A stretch of DNA of 64,000 nt from JAVJUV01 sp040220415 (GTDB lineage Bacteria; Pseudomonadota; Alphaproteobacteria; Rhodobacterales; Rhodobacteraceae), in the NCBI GenBank assembly GCA_040220415.1, contig JAVJUV010000080.1, positions 1-64,000 of the forward strand, read 5' to 3'. Each line of letters starts with the position of its first letter. Positions within the stretch are counted from its first letter, which is position 1. The notes beneath the pieces were generated by a model. That model worked only from the letters and a program-made list of their open reading frames with translations. It was not told the origin of the DNA and ran no database searches. Shown here in pieces: positions 17,992 to 25,920 of the stretch. The position numbers and the translations under genes are program-made.

Positions 17992-18393
17992 ATGCGCATG
18001 GCTGCCGCCCTTCTCTGTCTTGCCGCCGCCCCGGCGCTTGCGGCCGACCCCGATCCGCTGGCCGGAGGCGCGTTCTTCGGACAATACTGCGCCGTCTGCC
18101 ACGGCGCGACCGGCACAGGCGACGGACCGATGGAAGAGATCCTGACCGTCAAGCCCGCCGACCTGACGCAACTCTCGGCCTCGAACGGCGGGATCTTCCC
18201 GACCTTCCGCGTCGTCCGCCAGATCGACGGGCGCGACCCGCTTTTGTCGCACGGCGGCGCGATGCCGCTTTTCGGCGAGATCTTCGACTTTCCCGACGCC
18301 TCGATCGCGTCCCAGTCGGGACAGCCGATCCTCACCTCGCAGGCCATCGTCGATATCGTGGGTTGGCTGATGACCATCCAGGAAGGCATCTGA
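17992..18393 (+). CDS. Periplasmic c-type cytochrome, tandem copy 2
   Basis: The 133-residue protein has a short signal peptide (to about residue 18, ALA) and the haem motif CAVCH at residues 33-37. The likely Met ligand lies in GGAMPLFG. It is the same length as its upstream neighbour and aligns with it throughout (for example PADLTQLSASNGGIFPTFRVV against PADLTALSAGNGGVFPLDRIV), so the pair arose by tandem duplication. An electron-transfer partner cannot be named because no oxidase or dehydrogenase is adjacent. Confidence 0.92.
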   Translation: MRMAAALLCLAAAPALAADPDPLAGGAFFGQYCAVCHGATGTGDGPMEEILTVKPADLTQLSASNGGIFPTFRVVRQIDGRDPLLSHGGAMPLFGEIFDFPDASIASQSGQPILTSQAIVDIVGWLMTIQEGI

Positions 18394-18416
18394 CACGGCA
18401 CCCCGGCCAAAGGGCT

Positions 18417-18444
18417 TTGCGATAGCGGATGCGGCATGTATAGA
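18417..18444 (+). promoter_or_regulatory. Predicted sigma-70-type promoter of a small transcript
   Basis: TTGCGA at 18417-18422 and TATAGA at 18439-18444 are 16 bp apart and are followed by a GC-rich discriminator, GCCCGC. The predicted start near 18451 has no protein-coding gene downstream on this strand. Confidence 0.55.
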
Positions 18445-18450
18445 GCCCGC

Positions 18451-18518
18451 ATAAGGGAGTGGCGCGCGCAGGCGCGTCCGACTTGAACCGGGTCTGCGAG
18501 GGCCCGGTTTTTTCTTTT
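18451..18518 (+). ncRNA. Candidate small RNA of about 65 nt
   Basis: The stretch between a promoter-like element and a strong terminator contains no start codon with a usable frame. It could fold into a GC-rich first hairpin around GGCGCGCGCAGGCGCGTCC and a second stem that is the terminator. It resembles no RNA family I recognise. It lies between the second cytochrome gene and a convergent DUF5765-type gene. An alternative is that the stem simply ends the cytochrome mRNA or the convergent gene's transcript. Confidence 0.4.
18486..18518 (+). terminator. Rho-independent terminator
   Basis: AACCGGG at 18486-18492 pairs with CCCGGTT at 18503-18509 and runs into a T-rich tract (TTTTTTCTTTT). The U-tract is on the plus strand, so it serves rightward transcription. 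Confidence 0.75.
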
Positions 18519-18521
18519 CCG

Positions 18522-19238
18522 TCAAGCGGTTCCGGCAGGTTTCGCGGCGCGAAAGACGCCGTGCCGGATCGGCGGGCTGAGCGCGATCAGGACGATCCCG
18601 ATCGAGAACAGGCACCAGATCGCCGGCATCTCGCTGGGGTTCGAGGTCAGCATCCGGGCCGCCACCGGCCCCGCCAGCAGATGGAACAGCGCCAGCCGCC
18701 ATGCGCCGTAGACGATCGGCAGCAGGAAAACGGCGAAGAAATAGCTTGGGAAGGGGATCACCGGCACCTGAAGGATGGTGTTGAACAGACCGTTCAGCGG
18801 CAGATACCACCCGATATGCCAGTCGCCCGAGAAAAGACAGGTGACGACACCGCAAAGCGGCGAGCCCGGCTGACAGGGGCCAAGCGCCCGGATCGGCATC
18901 GCCTGTACCAGCAGGATCGCCGACGAAATTCCGGCGATGATATAGATGTTCCGTCGAAAGCGCGGGCTCAGCACCCGCGGCGCGATGGCCATCGCGAAGG
19001 CGTTGATCAGGATGGGCTGGATCGCGATGTGCAGGTAGGAGAGCCAGGTCAGGGTCCGGTTCGCGGGCGAGGTGCACTGGTCGACCACCCCGTATCCAGC
19101 CGCCTGAAGCCCCTCCATCACGGTGAAGAATCCCAGCGTCAGCCAGATGCCCGCAGGCTCGCCCCGCATCCAGGTCACGCCCGTTGCGGCGCCGCCCACG
19201 GCGACCATGGCGACCGAGGCCGAGGTGCTCCAGCACAT
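18522..19238 (-). CDS. DUF5765-type multi-pass membrane protein
   Basis: The 238-residue product is a multi-pass membrane protein with about seven hydrophobic segments. It resembles the proteins grouped as DUF5765, though I judge this from general sequence character. Landmarks are MCWSTSASVAMV at the start, a TVMEGLQAAGY segment, a set of cysteines (PCQPGSPLCGVVTC) in one loop, and SGDWHIGWYLPLNGL. Its function is unknown. The ATG at 19238 is chosen over one 42 bases upstream because AAGGGGA precedes it and the conserved part starts there. It is convergent with the candidate small RNA. Confidence 0.78.
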   Translation of the reverse strand: MCWSTSASVAMVAVGGAATGVTWMRGEPAGIWLTLGFFTVMEGLQAAGYGVVDQCTSPANRTLTWLSYLHIAIQPILINAFAMAIAPRVLSPRFRRNIYIIAGISSAILLVQAMPIRALGPCQPGSPLCGVVTCLFSGDWHIGWYLPLNGLFNTILQVPVIPFPSYFFAVFLLPIVYGAWRLALFHLLAGPVAARMLTSNPSEMPAIWCLFSIGIVLIALSPPIRHGVFRAAKPAGTA

Positions 19239-19379
19239 GACAGGTCCCCTTCCGTTCGGGGTCAGCCTGCACAGGGGCACATATGCCGGTCAAGGTATCT
19301 TTTGGATCGGGACGCGCGCGAAAGTCCGGGGCGCCCGGCGCCTGTCAGGCCGGGCGTCCCTTGAACGGGTCCGGAACGG

Positions 19380-19511
19380 TTACTTGACCTTCTTGCCCGC
19401 GATCATGGTGTCGGACTTGCTGGCGCCCGAATTGGCGGTGGCCGATACCTTGACCTTTTCCTTCTTCGGTTTCTTGGCTTCCTTGTTGCCGCGGTTCTTT
19501 TCCTTGGACAT
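19380..19511 (-). CDS. Small lysine-rich hypothetical protein, 43 aa
   Basis: A 44-codon frame encodes MSKEKNRGNKEAKKPKKEK followed by a Ser/Ala/Thr-rich middle and ending AGKKVK. AGGAGACG lies about six bases ahead of the ATG. The highly basic, low-complexity composition fits a nucleic-acid-binding or intrinsically disordered small protein. I believe similar short proteins occur in other alphaproteobacteria, but that is from memory. It lies between the DUF5765-type gene and a short membrane-protein gene on the same strand. Confidence 0.72.
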   Translation of the reverse strand: MSKEKNRGNKEAKKPKKEKVKVSATANSGASKSDTMIAGKKVK

Positions 19512-19721
19512 GGGGTCGTCTCCTGAACGGGGCCGTACCGGCCCGGGATGCTTCAGAAGATCAGGGTTGCCCGGAGACGTGCCGGGGCGATGATCCCTTT
19601 GGGCAGCAGGCGAATGCCTGCGGTAAGGATCTGTGGTGCGCCGGAGGGCGGCGCAAGTGGCCGGCGGGGGATTTTTTGCGGGGTGGCCCGGAGGATGGGG
19701 TTGGGACGGGCAGCGGCCGCC

Positions 19722-19922
19722 TCAAAGGAAATCCAGATACGCCAGCGCGGCGATTGCAACCGCAAGTACACCGAGGCGGATCAAGATCATCCGGACTACG
19801 GCACGCCGATAGGCTGCCTGGCGCCAGTTGCGCGAACGTTCTTCGGGCTTGGCCCCGCGCGGATTGTCGTAAATCCGGTTGAGCCGCCGCCGCTCGCGCG
19901 CCGCTTTCCAGATCCTGAACAT
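19722..19922 (-). CDS. Small hypothetical membrane protein, 66 aa
   Basis: The predicted 66-residue protein has a strongly basic N-terminal half (many Arg residues, 4-45) and one C-terminal hydrophobic helix (about 44-64). That would give an N-in single-pass protein under the positive-inside rule. The ribosome binding site is weak. The amino-acid pattern looks coding, but I recognise no family. Confidence 0.5.
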   Translation of the reverse strand: MFRIWKAARERRRLNRIYDNPRGAKPEERSRNWRQAAYRRAVVRMILIRLGVLAVAIAALAYLDFL

Positions 19923-20027
19923 GAGAAAAGAATGTCGCTTTGGCCGGCGGTGATCAAGAGGTCGGTGGCTGGTTTGGTCGTGAGCGGCATGGTCTTGGGT
20001 GGCAAGGGTGGCGTGGACATTTTGTAG

Positions 20028-20046
20028 GGTGCGGTTTCACCGCACC
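20028..20046. repeat. Short intergenic inverted repeat
   Basis: GGTGCGG at 20028-20034 pairs perfectly with CCGCACC at 20040-20046 around TTTCA. The preceding TTTGTA and the form of the stem resemble short palindromic elements scattered through Rhodobacteraceae intergenic DNA; that resemblance is from memory. It lies downstream of the 211-aa unknown gene. Confidence 0.5.
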
Positions 20047-20144
20047 AGAGGCGTGAGGGTGGAGATAGGGGGATGGTGCGCTGGAAGCACACACTACGCT
20101 TGCTTACACAGGGTCGATTTGGAAATACTTCGTGAGGGTCAACG

Positions 20145-20780
20145 CTAGTCGCCGAATTCCGACCGGACATACGCAACTGGGCCCAGGTTCGTATTCCACA
20201 GCCAGTCACGATGCATAAGGTTGCCGTCAGAGATATATAGATTGCGCATCTTGTAGCTCTCGTGTCCATCCGCCTGTTCCAAGACCATCGCAGGGCCATC
20301 ATCCGTATCCGCGATGGACACCACTGGGTCATTAGCCGCGATGCTTTCGATGATGTCGCGCACTTGGAACGGATCGTCTATCCGTTCGATCTGGAAGTAA
20401 CACGCCCCTTCATAGCTCCCGACGCCGACAATTGTAATGGCTCCGACCACGATGGTTACTGGCGCCATCAGTATGCTAGCAATGGCAGCGCCCGTCCCTG
20501 CCGAGCCCGCAATGATGCCAGTGGTTCCCGCCGCCGAAGCTCCGGCGGCCGTAGAGCCCAACATCACCAGGCCGGAGGTAGAATGAACGAGCGTGTAGTA
20601 GCCGGCAGCCTGCAACCCAACACCGGCTGTCGCCACGCTCCCGCCGACTGCAGCCGCCGCAGTGCTTACAGCCGCGCCGACCAACTTCGAGGGCTTGTAA
20701 TCGCACACACCTGCATAAACGGGGGTAGAGACAACCGCGCCAACGACGACGAGGCCGGAAAATCGGTTCAGGAAAGACAT
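20145..20780 (-). CDS. Unknown secreted or membrane protein with Gly/Ala-rich hydrophobic core
   Basis: The 211-residue product is not recognised. It starts with a signal-peptide-like segment (residues 1-23, ending VYA). A long Gly/Ala/Ser-rich hydrophobic region follows to about residue 125, with glycine-zipper spacing, including IIAGSAGTGAAIASILMAP. A polar, acidic C-terminal domain of about 85 residues ends the chain. The ATG at 20780 is preferred because AAGGAAG lies seven bases upstream; a start 30 bases earlier is possible. Base composition is less G+C-rich than its neighbours, which hints at transfer. It is on the same strand as parE, 143 bp downstream of it. Confidence 0.65.
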   Translation of the reverse strand: MSFLNRFSGLVVVGAVVSTPVYAGVCDYKPSKLVGAAVSTAAAAVGGSVATAGVGLQAAGYYTLVHSTSGLVMLGSTAAGASAAGTTGIIAGSAGTGAAIASILMAPVTIVVGAITIVGVGSYEGACYFQIERIDDPFQVRDIIESIAANDPVVSIADTDDGPAMVLEQADGHESYKMRNLYISDGNLMHRDWLWNTNLGPVAYVRSEFGD

Positions 20781-20923
20781 CGAATTACTTCCTTGGCTAA
20801 TGCTTCTCATAAAGTATACGGCAGATTTCGGTGCTGCGTCGAGATCTCACGGCCCGCGCGTCGCATTACCCAAAACCCCTATTCTATTTTTCAGTTTTCT
20901 TTGTCTGGTGAATAAGCGGGTTT

Positions 20924-22882
20924 TCAAACATCCAACTCCTCCACGAACCGCGCGTTTTCCTGGATATACTGGAACCGCAGTTCCGGCTTCTTGCCCATCA
21001 GCCGCTCCACCAGATCCCCGGTCTCGCCCGGTTCGTCCTCGTCGATGGTCACGCGGATCAGTTTCCGCGTCTCGGGGTTCATCGTGGTCTCTTTCAGGTC
21101 CTTGGCGTCCATCTCGCCCAGCCCCTTGAAGCGCTGCACGTCGATCTTGCCCTTGCCGCCCAGCCCCTTGGCAAGGGCGGCCTCCTTCGCCGCGTCGTCG
21201 GCGACGTACAGCCGCTTCGGCCCCTGCGTCAGCCGGTAGAGCGGCGGACAGGCCAGGTAGAGGTGCCCGGCATCGATCAGCGGGCGCATCTGGGTGAAGA
21301 AGAACGTCATCAGCAGCGAGGCGATATGCGCCCCGTCCACGTCGGCGTCCGTCATGATGATGATCTTCTCGTAGCGCAGGTCATCCAGGTTGAAGCGTGA
21401 GCCCATGCCGACGCCCAGCGCCTCGCACAGGTCGCTGATCTCCTGGTTCTGGCCCAGCTTCGACGACGCCGCGCCCAGAACGTTCAGGATCTTGCCCTTG
21501 AGCGGCAACAGCGCCTGGTTCTCGCGATTGCGCGCGCCCTTGGCCGAGCCGCCCGCACTGTCGCCCTCGACCAGGAAGATCTCGGTGCCTTCGCGCGATT
21601 TCGCGGTGCAGTCGGTCAGCTTGCCCGGCAGGCGCAGCTTCTTGGTGGCGGACTTGCGCTGGGTTTCCTTCTCCTGCCGGCGGCGCAGGCGTTCCTCGGC
21701 CCGCAGCACCAGGAAATCCAGGATCGCCCCCGCCGACTTGGTATCCGCCGCCAGCCAGTTGTCGAAATGGTCGCGCACCGCGTTCTCGACCATCTTGGCC
21801 GCCGCCTCGGTCGCCAGCCGGTCCTTGGTCTGGCCCACGAACTGCGGATCGCGGATGAAGACGCTGACCAGCGCGCAGCCCCCCGTCAGCAGGTCGTCGC
21901 GGGTGATCTGCCTAGCCTTCTTGTTCGACACCCTCTCGCCATAGTCGCGGATGCCCTTCAGGATCGCGGCCCAGAAGCCGGTTTCGTGCGTGCCGCCCTC
22001 GGGCGTGGGCACGGTGTTGCAATAGGACTGGATGAACCCGTCGCGCGACGGCGTCCAGTTGATCGCCCATTCCACCTTGCCGGGTTCGTTGAACTTCTCG
22101 GTGAAATCCACCAGCCCCGCGAAAGGCCTGTCGGCATAGGTGGTGGCACCGCCCAGCGTCTCTTTCAGATAGTCGGACAGACCGCCGGGGAAGTGGAACG
22201 TCGCCTCCATCGGCGTCTCGCCGTCATCGACGCGGGACTTCCAGCGGATCTCGACGCCCGAGAAGAGATAGGCTTTCGACCGCGCCATCTTCAGAAGGCG
22301 CGCGGGCTTCATCTTCAGCGAGCCGAAGATCTCGGGGTCGGCGTGGAAGGTGACCGAGGTGCCGCGCCGGTTCTGGGTCGGCCCCAGCTTCTGGATCGGC
22401 CCCTGCGGTATCCCGCGCGAGAATTCCTGGGCGTAAAGCTCCTTGTTCAGCGCAACCTCGACCCGGACGTGGTCGGACAGCGCGTTGACCACGCTGACGC
22501 CGACGCCGTGCAGGCCGCCCGAGGTCTGATAGGCCTTGCCCGAGAACTTGCCGCCCGCGTGCAGCGTGCACAGGATCACCTCCAGCGCGGACTTGTCGGG
22601 AAACTTGGGGTGCGGATCGACGGGGATGCCGCGGCCGTTGTCGCGGATGGTGACCGAGTGATCCTCGTGCAGCTCGATCTCGATCCGCGTGGCGTGGCCC
22701 GCCACCGCCTCGTCCATCGAGTTGTCCAGAACCTCGGCGACCAGGTGGTGCAGCGCGCGCTCGTCGGTGCCGCCGATATACATGCCGGGCCGCTTGCGTA
22801 CGGGTTCCAGCCCTTCGAGCACCTCGATCGAGGTGGCATCGTAGATCTCGGCCCCCGCCGGTGTCAGAAGATCGTTCGCCAT
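20924..22882 (-). CDS. parE: DNA topoisomerase IV subunit B
   Basis: The 652-residue protein is the ATPase subunit of topoisomerase IV, which decatenates daughter chromosomes with ParC. The GHKL ATPase domain has NSMDEAVAGHA, IRDNGRGIPVD and LHGVGVSVVNALS. The TOPRIM domain has FLVEGDSAGGSAKGARNR and the metal-binding ADVDGAHI. The short C-terminus, ending MGKKPELRFQYIQENA and a few residues more, fits ParE rather than GyrB with its insertion. Its length is typical for alphaproteobacterial ParE. parC is not in the window. Confidence 0.96.
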   Translation of the reverse strand: MANDLLTPAGAEIYDATSIEVLEGLEPVRKRPGMYIGGTDERALHHLVAEVLDNSMDEAVAGHATRIEIELHEDHSVTIRDNGRGIPVDPHPKFPDKSALEVILCTLHAGGKFSGKAYQTSGGLHGVGVSVVNALSDHVRVEVALNKELYAQEFSRGIPQGPIQKLGPTQNRRGTSVTFHADPEIFGSLKMKPARLLKMARSKAYLFSGVEIRWKSRVDDGETPMEATFHFPGGLSDYLKETLGGATTYADRPFAGLVDFTEKFNEPGKVEWAINWTPSRDGFIQSYCNTVPTPEGGTHETGFWAAILKGIRDYGERVSNKKARQITRDDLLTGGCALVSVFIRDPQFVGQTKDRLATEAAAKMVENAVRDHFDNWLAADTKSAGAILDFLVLRAEERLRRRQEKETQRKSATKKLRLPGKLTDCTAKSREGTEIFLVEGDSAGGSAKGARNRENQALLPLKGKILNVLGAASSKLGQNQEISDLCEALGVGMGSRFNLDDLRYEKIIIMTDADVDGAHIASLLMTFFFTQMRPLIDAGHLYLACPPLYRLTQGPKRLYVADDAAKEAALAKGLGGKGKIDVQRFKGLGEMDAKDLKETTMNPETRKLIRVTIDEDEPGETGDLVERLMGKKPELRFQYIQENARFVEELDV

Positions 22883-23096
22883 GTTTGCCTGCTCTTGTTC
22901 TGGCTTTGTGCCATTAGACCAGCCGGGGGCCGAATGGGCAATGGGGAAAGGCGCTTCGGCGTGCCGGGACGGGCGCGCCGCGGCGTGTGGCTGTCAATCA
23001 TTTGGAAACGTTTTGTTGGATAGTTAACCCTGAGAGGTTCAGGCCTTTCATGTTACCGTCGCCGTTCAAAGCAATTTCAGAGTTAAGGTTTGCACA

Positions 23097-23837
23097 GTGC
23101 GCTTTTTGATCCTTGCTACCGGGCTTCTCGCCCTGGCCGCACCGGCCATGTCGGCAACCATCGACATCTCGTCCTTTTCGAAAGACGCCTATACCTCCGC
23201 CGTTAGCGGCTTCGCCTCTGCGGTCGTCGAGGATTTCGAGACGTTCCCGGAAGGCAACGTGGCCAATGGCTTCTCGACCGCGGTCGGGTCGTTCTCGTCG
23301 CTCGGCGGCATCGGTTCGGGCGGGTCCGTGACCGGGGCCGGCTTCGCCAATGACGGCTCGTTGCTGGCGGTGCGCGACGGCAACGTCTTCGGCCGCACCA
23401 GCACGACCGCCCAGATCACCGGCAATGCGGGGGACGACCGGTTCCTGGACAGCAACGACACCTACGGCATCCGCTGGGACGTGTCGCTGGGAGGGTCGAT
23501 GTTCGACCGCATCCTTTTCTCTCTGACGGACGCCGCCGATTCCGGCGCGCGCCTGGTTCTCAGCGTGGCGGGCGCCTCCACGGTGATCAGCGGTCTGGCC
23601 AACGGTTCGCAAAGGCTGATCGACATCGACCTCGGCGGCTCATTCAGCAGCGCCTCGGTCTTCCTGACCAGCACGAACGCCGACCTGACGACCATGCGGC
23701 GGAACGACGGCTTCTCGATCGACGACATCGCCGTCAGCGCGGTGCCGCTGCCCGCAAGCAGCCTCTTGCTGCTGGGCGCCATTGGCGGCTTCGCCGCGAT
23801 GGCGCGGCGCCGTAGGACCGTGCCTGTTCAGGCGTAA
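23097..23837 (+). CDS. VPLPA-CTERM sorting-domain secreted protein
   Basis: The 246-residue protein has an N-terminal signal peptide (about residues 1-20, ending MSA). Its C-terminal tripartite sorting signal is VPLPA, then a hydrophobic helix (SSLLLLGAIGGFAAMA), then RRRR. This is the VPLPA variant of the PEP-CTERM/exosortase system found in Rhodobacteraceae. The secreted middle is Ser/Gly/Asp-rich, with no recognised catalytic motif, and resembles extracellular-matrix-type proteins. Translation appears to start at GTG 23097, after AAGG. The last 10 bases overlap the end of the convergent lactonase gene. No exosortase gene is in the window. Confidence 0.85.
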   Translation: MRFLILATGLLALAAPAMSATIDISSFSKDAYTSAVSGFASAVVEDFETFPEGNVANGFSTAVGSFSSLGGIGSGGSVTGAGFANDGSLLAVRDGNVFGRTSTTAQITGNAGDDRFLDSNDTYGIRWDVSLGGSMFDRILFSLTDAADSGARLVLSVAGASTVISGLANGSQRLIDIDLGGSFSSASVFLTSTNADLTTMRRNDGFSIDDIAVSAVPLPASSLLLLGAIGGFAAMARRRRTVPVQA

Positions 23838-24757
23838 GCGACACCCTGGCTGCGAACGTAAAGCGAATAGAGCGACTGGCTGGCGGTCATGAACAGCCGT
23901 GTCCGGTGCTGACCGCCGAAGACGACGTTGGCGCAGCGCTCCGGCAGGTGGATATGGCCGAGCGGCGTACCTTCGGGGTCGAAGACGCGCACTCCGTTCA
24001 GCCCCTCGCCCACGCCCCAACCGCACCAGAGGTTGCCCAGGGTATCCAGCCGGAACCCGTCGGGCGCCCCCTTGTCGCCGGCGTCGATCAGGCGTCGGCC
24101 GTTCCTCACCCCCTGTCCGTCAGGCGTCACGTCAAAGACGTGGATGCCGCGCGGAATGGCGGATTGGACAACGTAGAGCTTTGATTCATCAGGCGAGAAT
24201 GCCAGACCATTGGGAAGCGGTATGTCGGTGATGACCGCCGTTATCGCGCCCGAGGCGTCGACGCGGTAGACGTTGGTGGGCAGTTCCGGCTCGGCCTTGT
24301 AGCCCTCGTACCAGTCGCGGATTCCGAAGGACGGATCGGTGAACCAGATCGAACCATCGGATTTCACCACGACGTCGTTGGGCGAGTTCAGCCGCTTGCC
24401 CTGATAGCTGTCCGCGATGACCGTGACCGTCCCGTCGATCTCGGTGCGCGTCACCCTGCGCGGCCCATGTTCGCACGAGACCAACCGCCCCTGCCGGTCG
24501 CGCGTGTTGCCGTTCGTGAAAGGGCCGCGCCGGAAGACCGAGACCGCACCGGTTTCTTCCTCCCATTTCAGGATCCGGCTGTTCGGGATGTCGCTGAAGA
24601 GAAGACAGCGCTGATCGCCGAACCAGACCGGGCCTTCCGCCCATCGCAGTCCGGTATGCAGCCGCTCGACGGCGGCATGCGTCACCACCATGTCGGCGAA
24701 GCGTTCATCCAGATGTTCGATCCGCGGATCGGGATAGCTTTCGGTCTGCTGCCACAT
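23828..24757 (-). CDS. SMP-30/gluconolactonase family protein, copy A
   Basis: The 309-residue protein is a six-bladed beta-propeller of the SMP-30/gluconolactonase/LRE family, which hydrolyses sugar lactones using a divalent metal. Expected metal-site elements are present: E41 in RWAEGPVWFG, LNSPNDVVVKSDGSIWFTDP, PLPNGLAFSPDE, and the Asp of PDGFRLDTLGNLWCGWG. The ATG at 24757 follows GGGGGAAAGAG and removes a long non-conserved upstream extension. It is clearly related to the lactonase at 50.3 kb (shared KRLNSPNDV and SDIPN segments), but here it has no sugar transporter beside it. A DUF1523 gene lies 26 bp upstream on the same strand. Confidence 0.9.
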   Translation of the reverse strand: MWQQTESYPDPRIEHLDERFADMVVTHAAVERLHTGLRWAEGPVWFGDQRCLLFSDIPNSRILKWEEETGAVSVFRRGPFTNGNTRDRQGRLVSCEHGPRRVTRTEIDGTVTVIADSYQGKRLNSPNDVVVKSDGSIWFTDPSFGIRDWYEGYKAEPELPTNVYRVDASGAITAVITDIPLPNGLAFSPDESKLYVVQSAIPRGIHVFDVTPDGQGVRNGRRLIDAGDKGAPDGFRLDTLGNLWCGWGVGEGLNGVRVFDPEGTPLGHIHLPERCANVVFGGQHRTRLFMTASQSLYSLYVRSQGVAYA

Positions 24758-24783
24758 CTCTTTCCCCCCCTGATACGACGACG

Positions 24784-25413
24784 TCACTTCCGGCGTCCGA
24801 ACAACCGGTCCAGAAACGCGCCCGCCCGTCCCTGCGCCGCGTCGACACCTTCGTCGATGTCTTCGAGAACCGGGTCGATCCGGGCCGTCCGAAAATTCCG
24901 CCAAAGCCGCCAGAGCGTCGCCCAGATGACGACGAGGATCGTCAGGAACACGATGTTGAACCAGGGGATCAGCCTTGTATCGGGGCCCTCGATGGGCTTC
25001 AGAGACGTGGCGTTCGGAAAGATCGAGATCAGCTGGCTGCGCCAGCCGTAATGGCGCACGGCCACCCAAGTCGGGTTCGCCTCGTCCGAGATCAGGTTTC
25101 GCGCCTGGGTTTGCAGATCGGCGGTGTCGAACTTGAAATAGGGCGGCCAGCCCCAGCCCGTATCCTCGTTGCGAAAGACCAGCGGACTGCCGTCGGGCCG
25201 GATCGTCTCGATGAAGAACACGTCGCGATTGACGTCCGAGACCGCATCGCCCGCCCCCGAGTTCTGCCAGAAGACCGAATTAAAGCCGAAATCGACGCGC
25301 CGAACCTCGGTGTTCACGATTCTGACGATGTCGCGGTCCGGCAGATTGTAGTGCAGGAAGCCTCCCACGATCAGCAGAAGCAAGATGCGTATGGCCCATT
25401 TCAGGTATGTCAT
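24784..25413 (-). CDS. DUF1523 family membrane protein
   Basis: The 209-residue product matches the DUF1523 family. It has an N-terminal membrane helix (about residues 6-22), a periplasmic segment carrying the family's DRDIVRIVNTEVRRVD and NEDTGWGWPPYFKFDTADLQ regions, and a second helix (about 148-170). A short charged cytoplasmic tail ends the chain. The family is uncharacterised and common in Rhodobacterales. The start at 25413 follows AAAGGGG. It probably shares a transcript with the downstream lactonase. Confidence 0.85.
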   Translation of the reverse strand: MTYLKWAIRILLLLIVGGFLHYNLPDRDIVRIVNTEVRRVDFGFNSVFWQNSGAGDAVSDVNRDVFFIETIRPDGSPLVFRNEDTGWGWPPYFKFDTADLQTQARNLISDEANPTWVAVRHYGWRSQLISIFPNATSLKPIEGPDTRLIPWFNIVFLTILVVIWATLWRLWRNFRTARIDPVLEDIDEGVDAAQGRAGAFLDRLFGRRK

Positions 25414-25572
25414 GGCAGTGCCCCTTTCGCCTTCCGAGATAGGACGCCCGAGGCCCCTACCGCAAGGGGTTCCCAGAAACGACGTTTCGGTGCATGCTTT
25501 CGCCCCATGACATTGGGGATGAGAGCCGCACCGGTTTCCGGGGTGGAGTAATGTCAATAATGGGGGCCGCAC

Positions 25573-25920
25573 ATGAGCGGTGAACGATCGCCCGTTCTTC
25601 TGACGGTGCTGTCCGGACGATTTCCGAGCCAGCCCTTGGCGTTCGCCGCGCTGCAGGACGCGGCGGACAGCTACCAGCTTGAATTCGACCTGGCGGACGT
25701 GGACGTGATCCGCCTGGCGCCCGAAGTGCGCCTGGCCCATTACTTCCGGCCCCAGATCGTGGCGCGCATTCAGAAGATGCAGGACAAGGACGACACGGTC
25801 ATCATACTGCGGCCCAGCCTTCTGACCGCCGATCCCCGCTTTCCGCCCGAGGATTCGCGGCTGCGGCTGCTGGGCAAATTCGCCGGAACGCTGATCGAGC
25901 CGCCGGACTTCCACCTGTGA
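25573..25920 (+). CDS. Hypothetical protein, 115 aa, coupled to P1 peptidase
   Basis: The 115-residue soluble protein is not recognised. It has mixed alpha/beta character, with a helix-rich centre (ALQDAADSYQLEFDLADVD) and a KDDTVIILRPSLL strand. There is no signal peptide or membrane segment. Its TGA overlaps the GTG start of the peptidase gene (GTGA), so translation of the two is probably coupled. Confidence 0.65.
   Translation: MSGERSPVLLTVLSGRFPSQPLAFAALQDAADSYQLEFDLADVDVIRLAPEVRLAHYFRPQIVARIQKMQDKDDTVIILRPSLLTADPRFPPEDSRLRLLGKFAGTLIEPPDFHL

Noticed and set aside
23026..23045. CTGAGA-containing hairpin before the VPLPA-CTERM gene as a TPP riboswitch
   Set aside because: It is a simple five-base-pair stem without the second thi-box element, and no thiamine gene is downstream.
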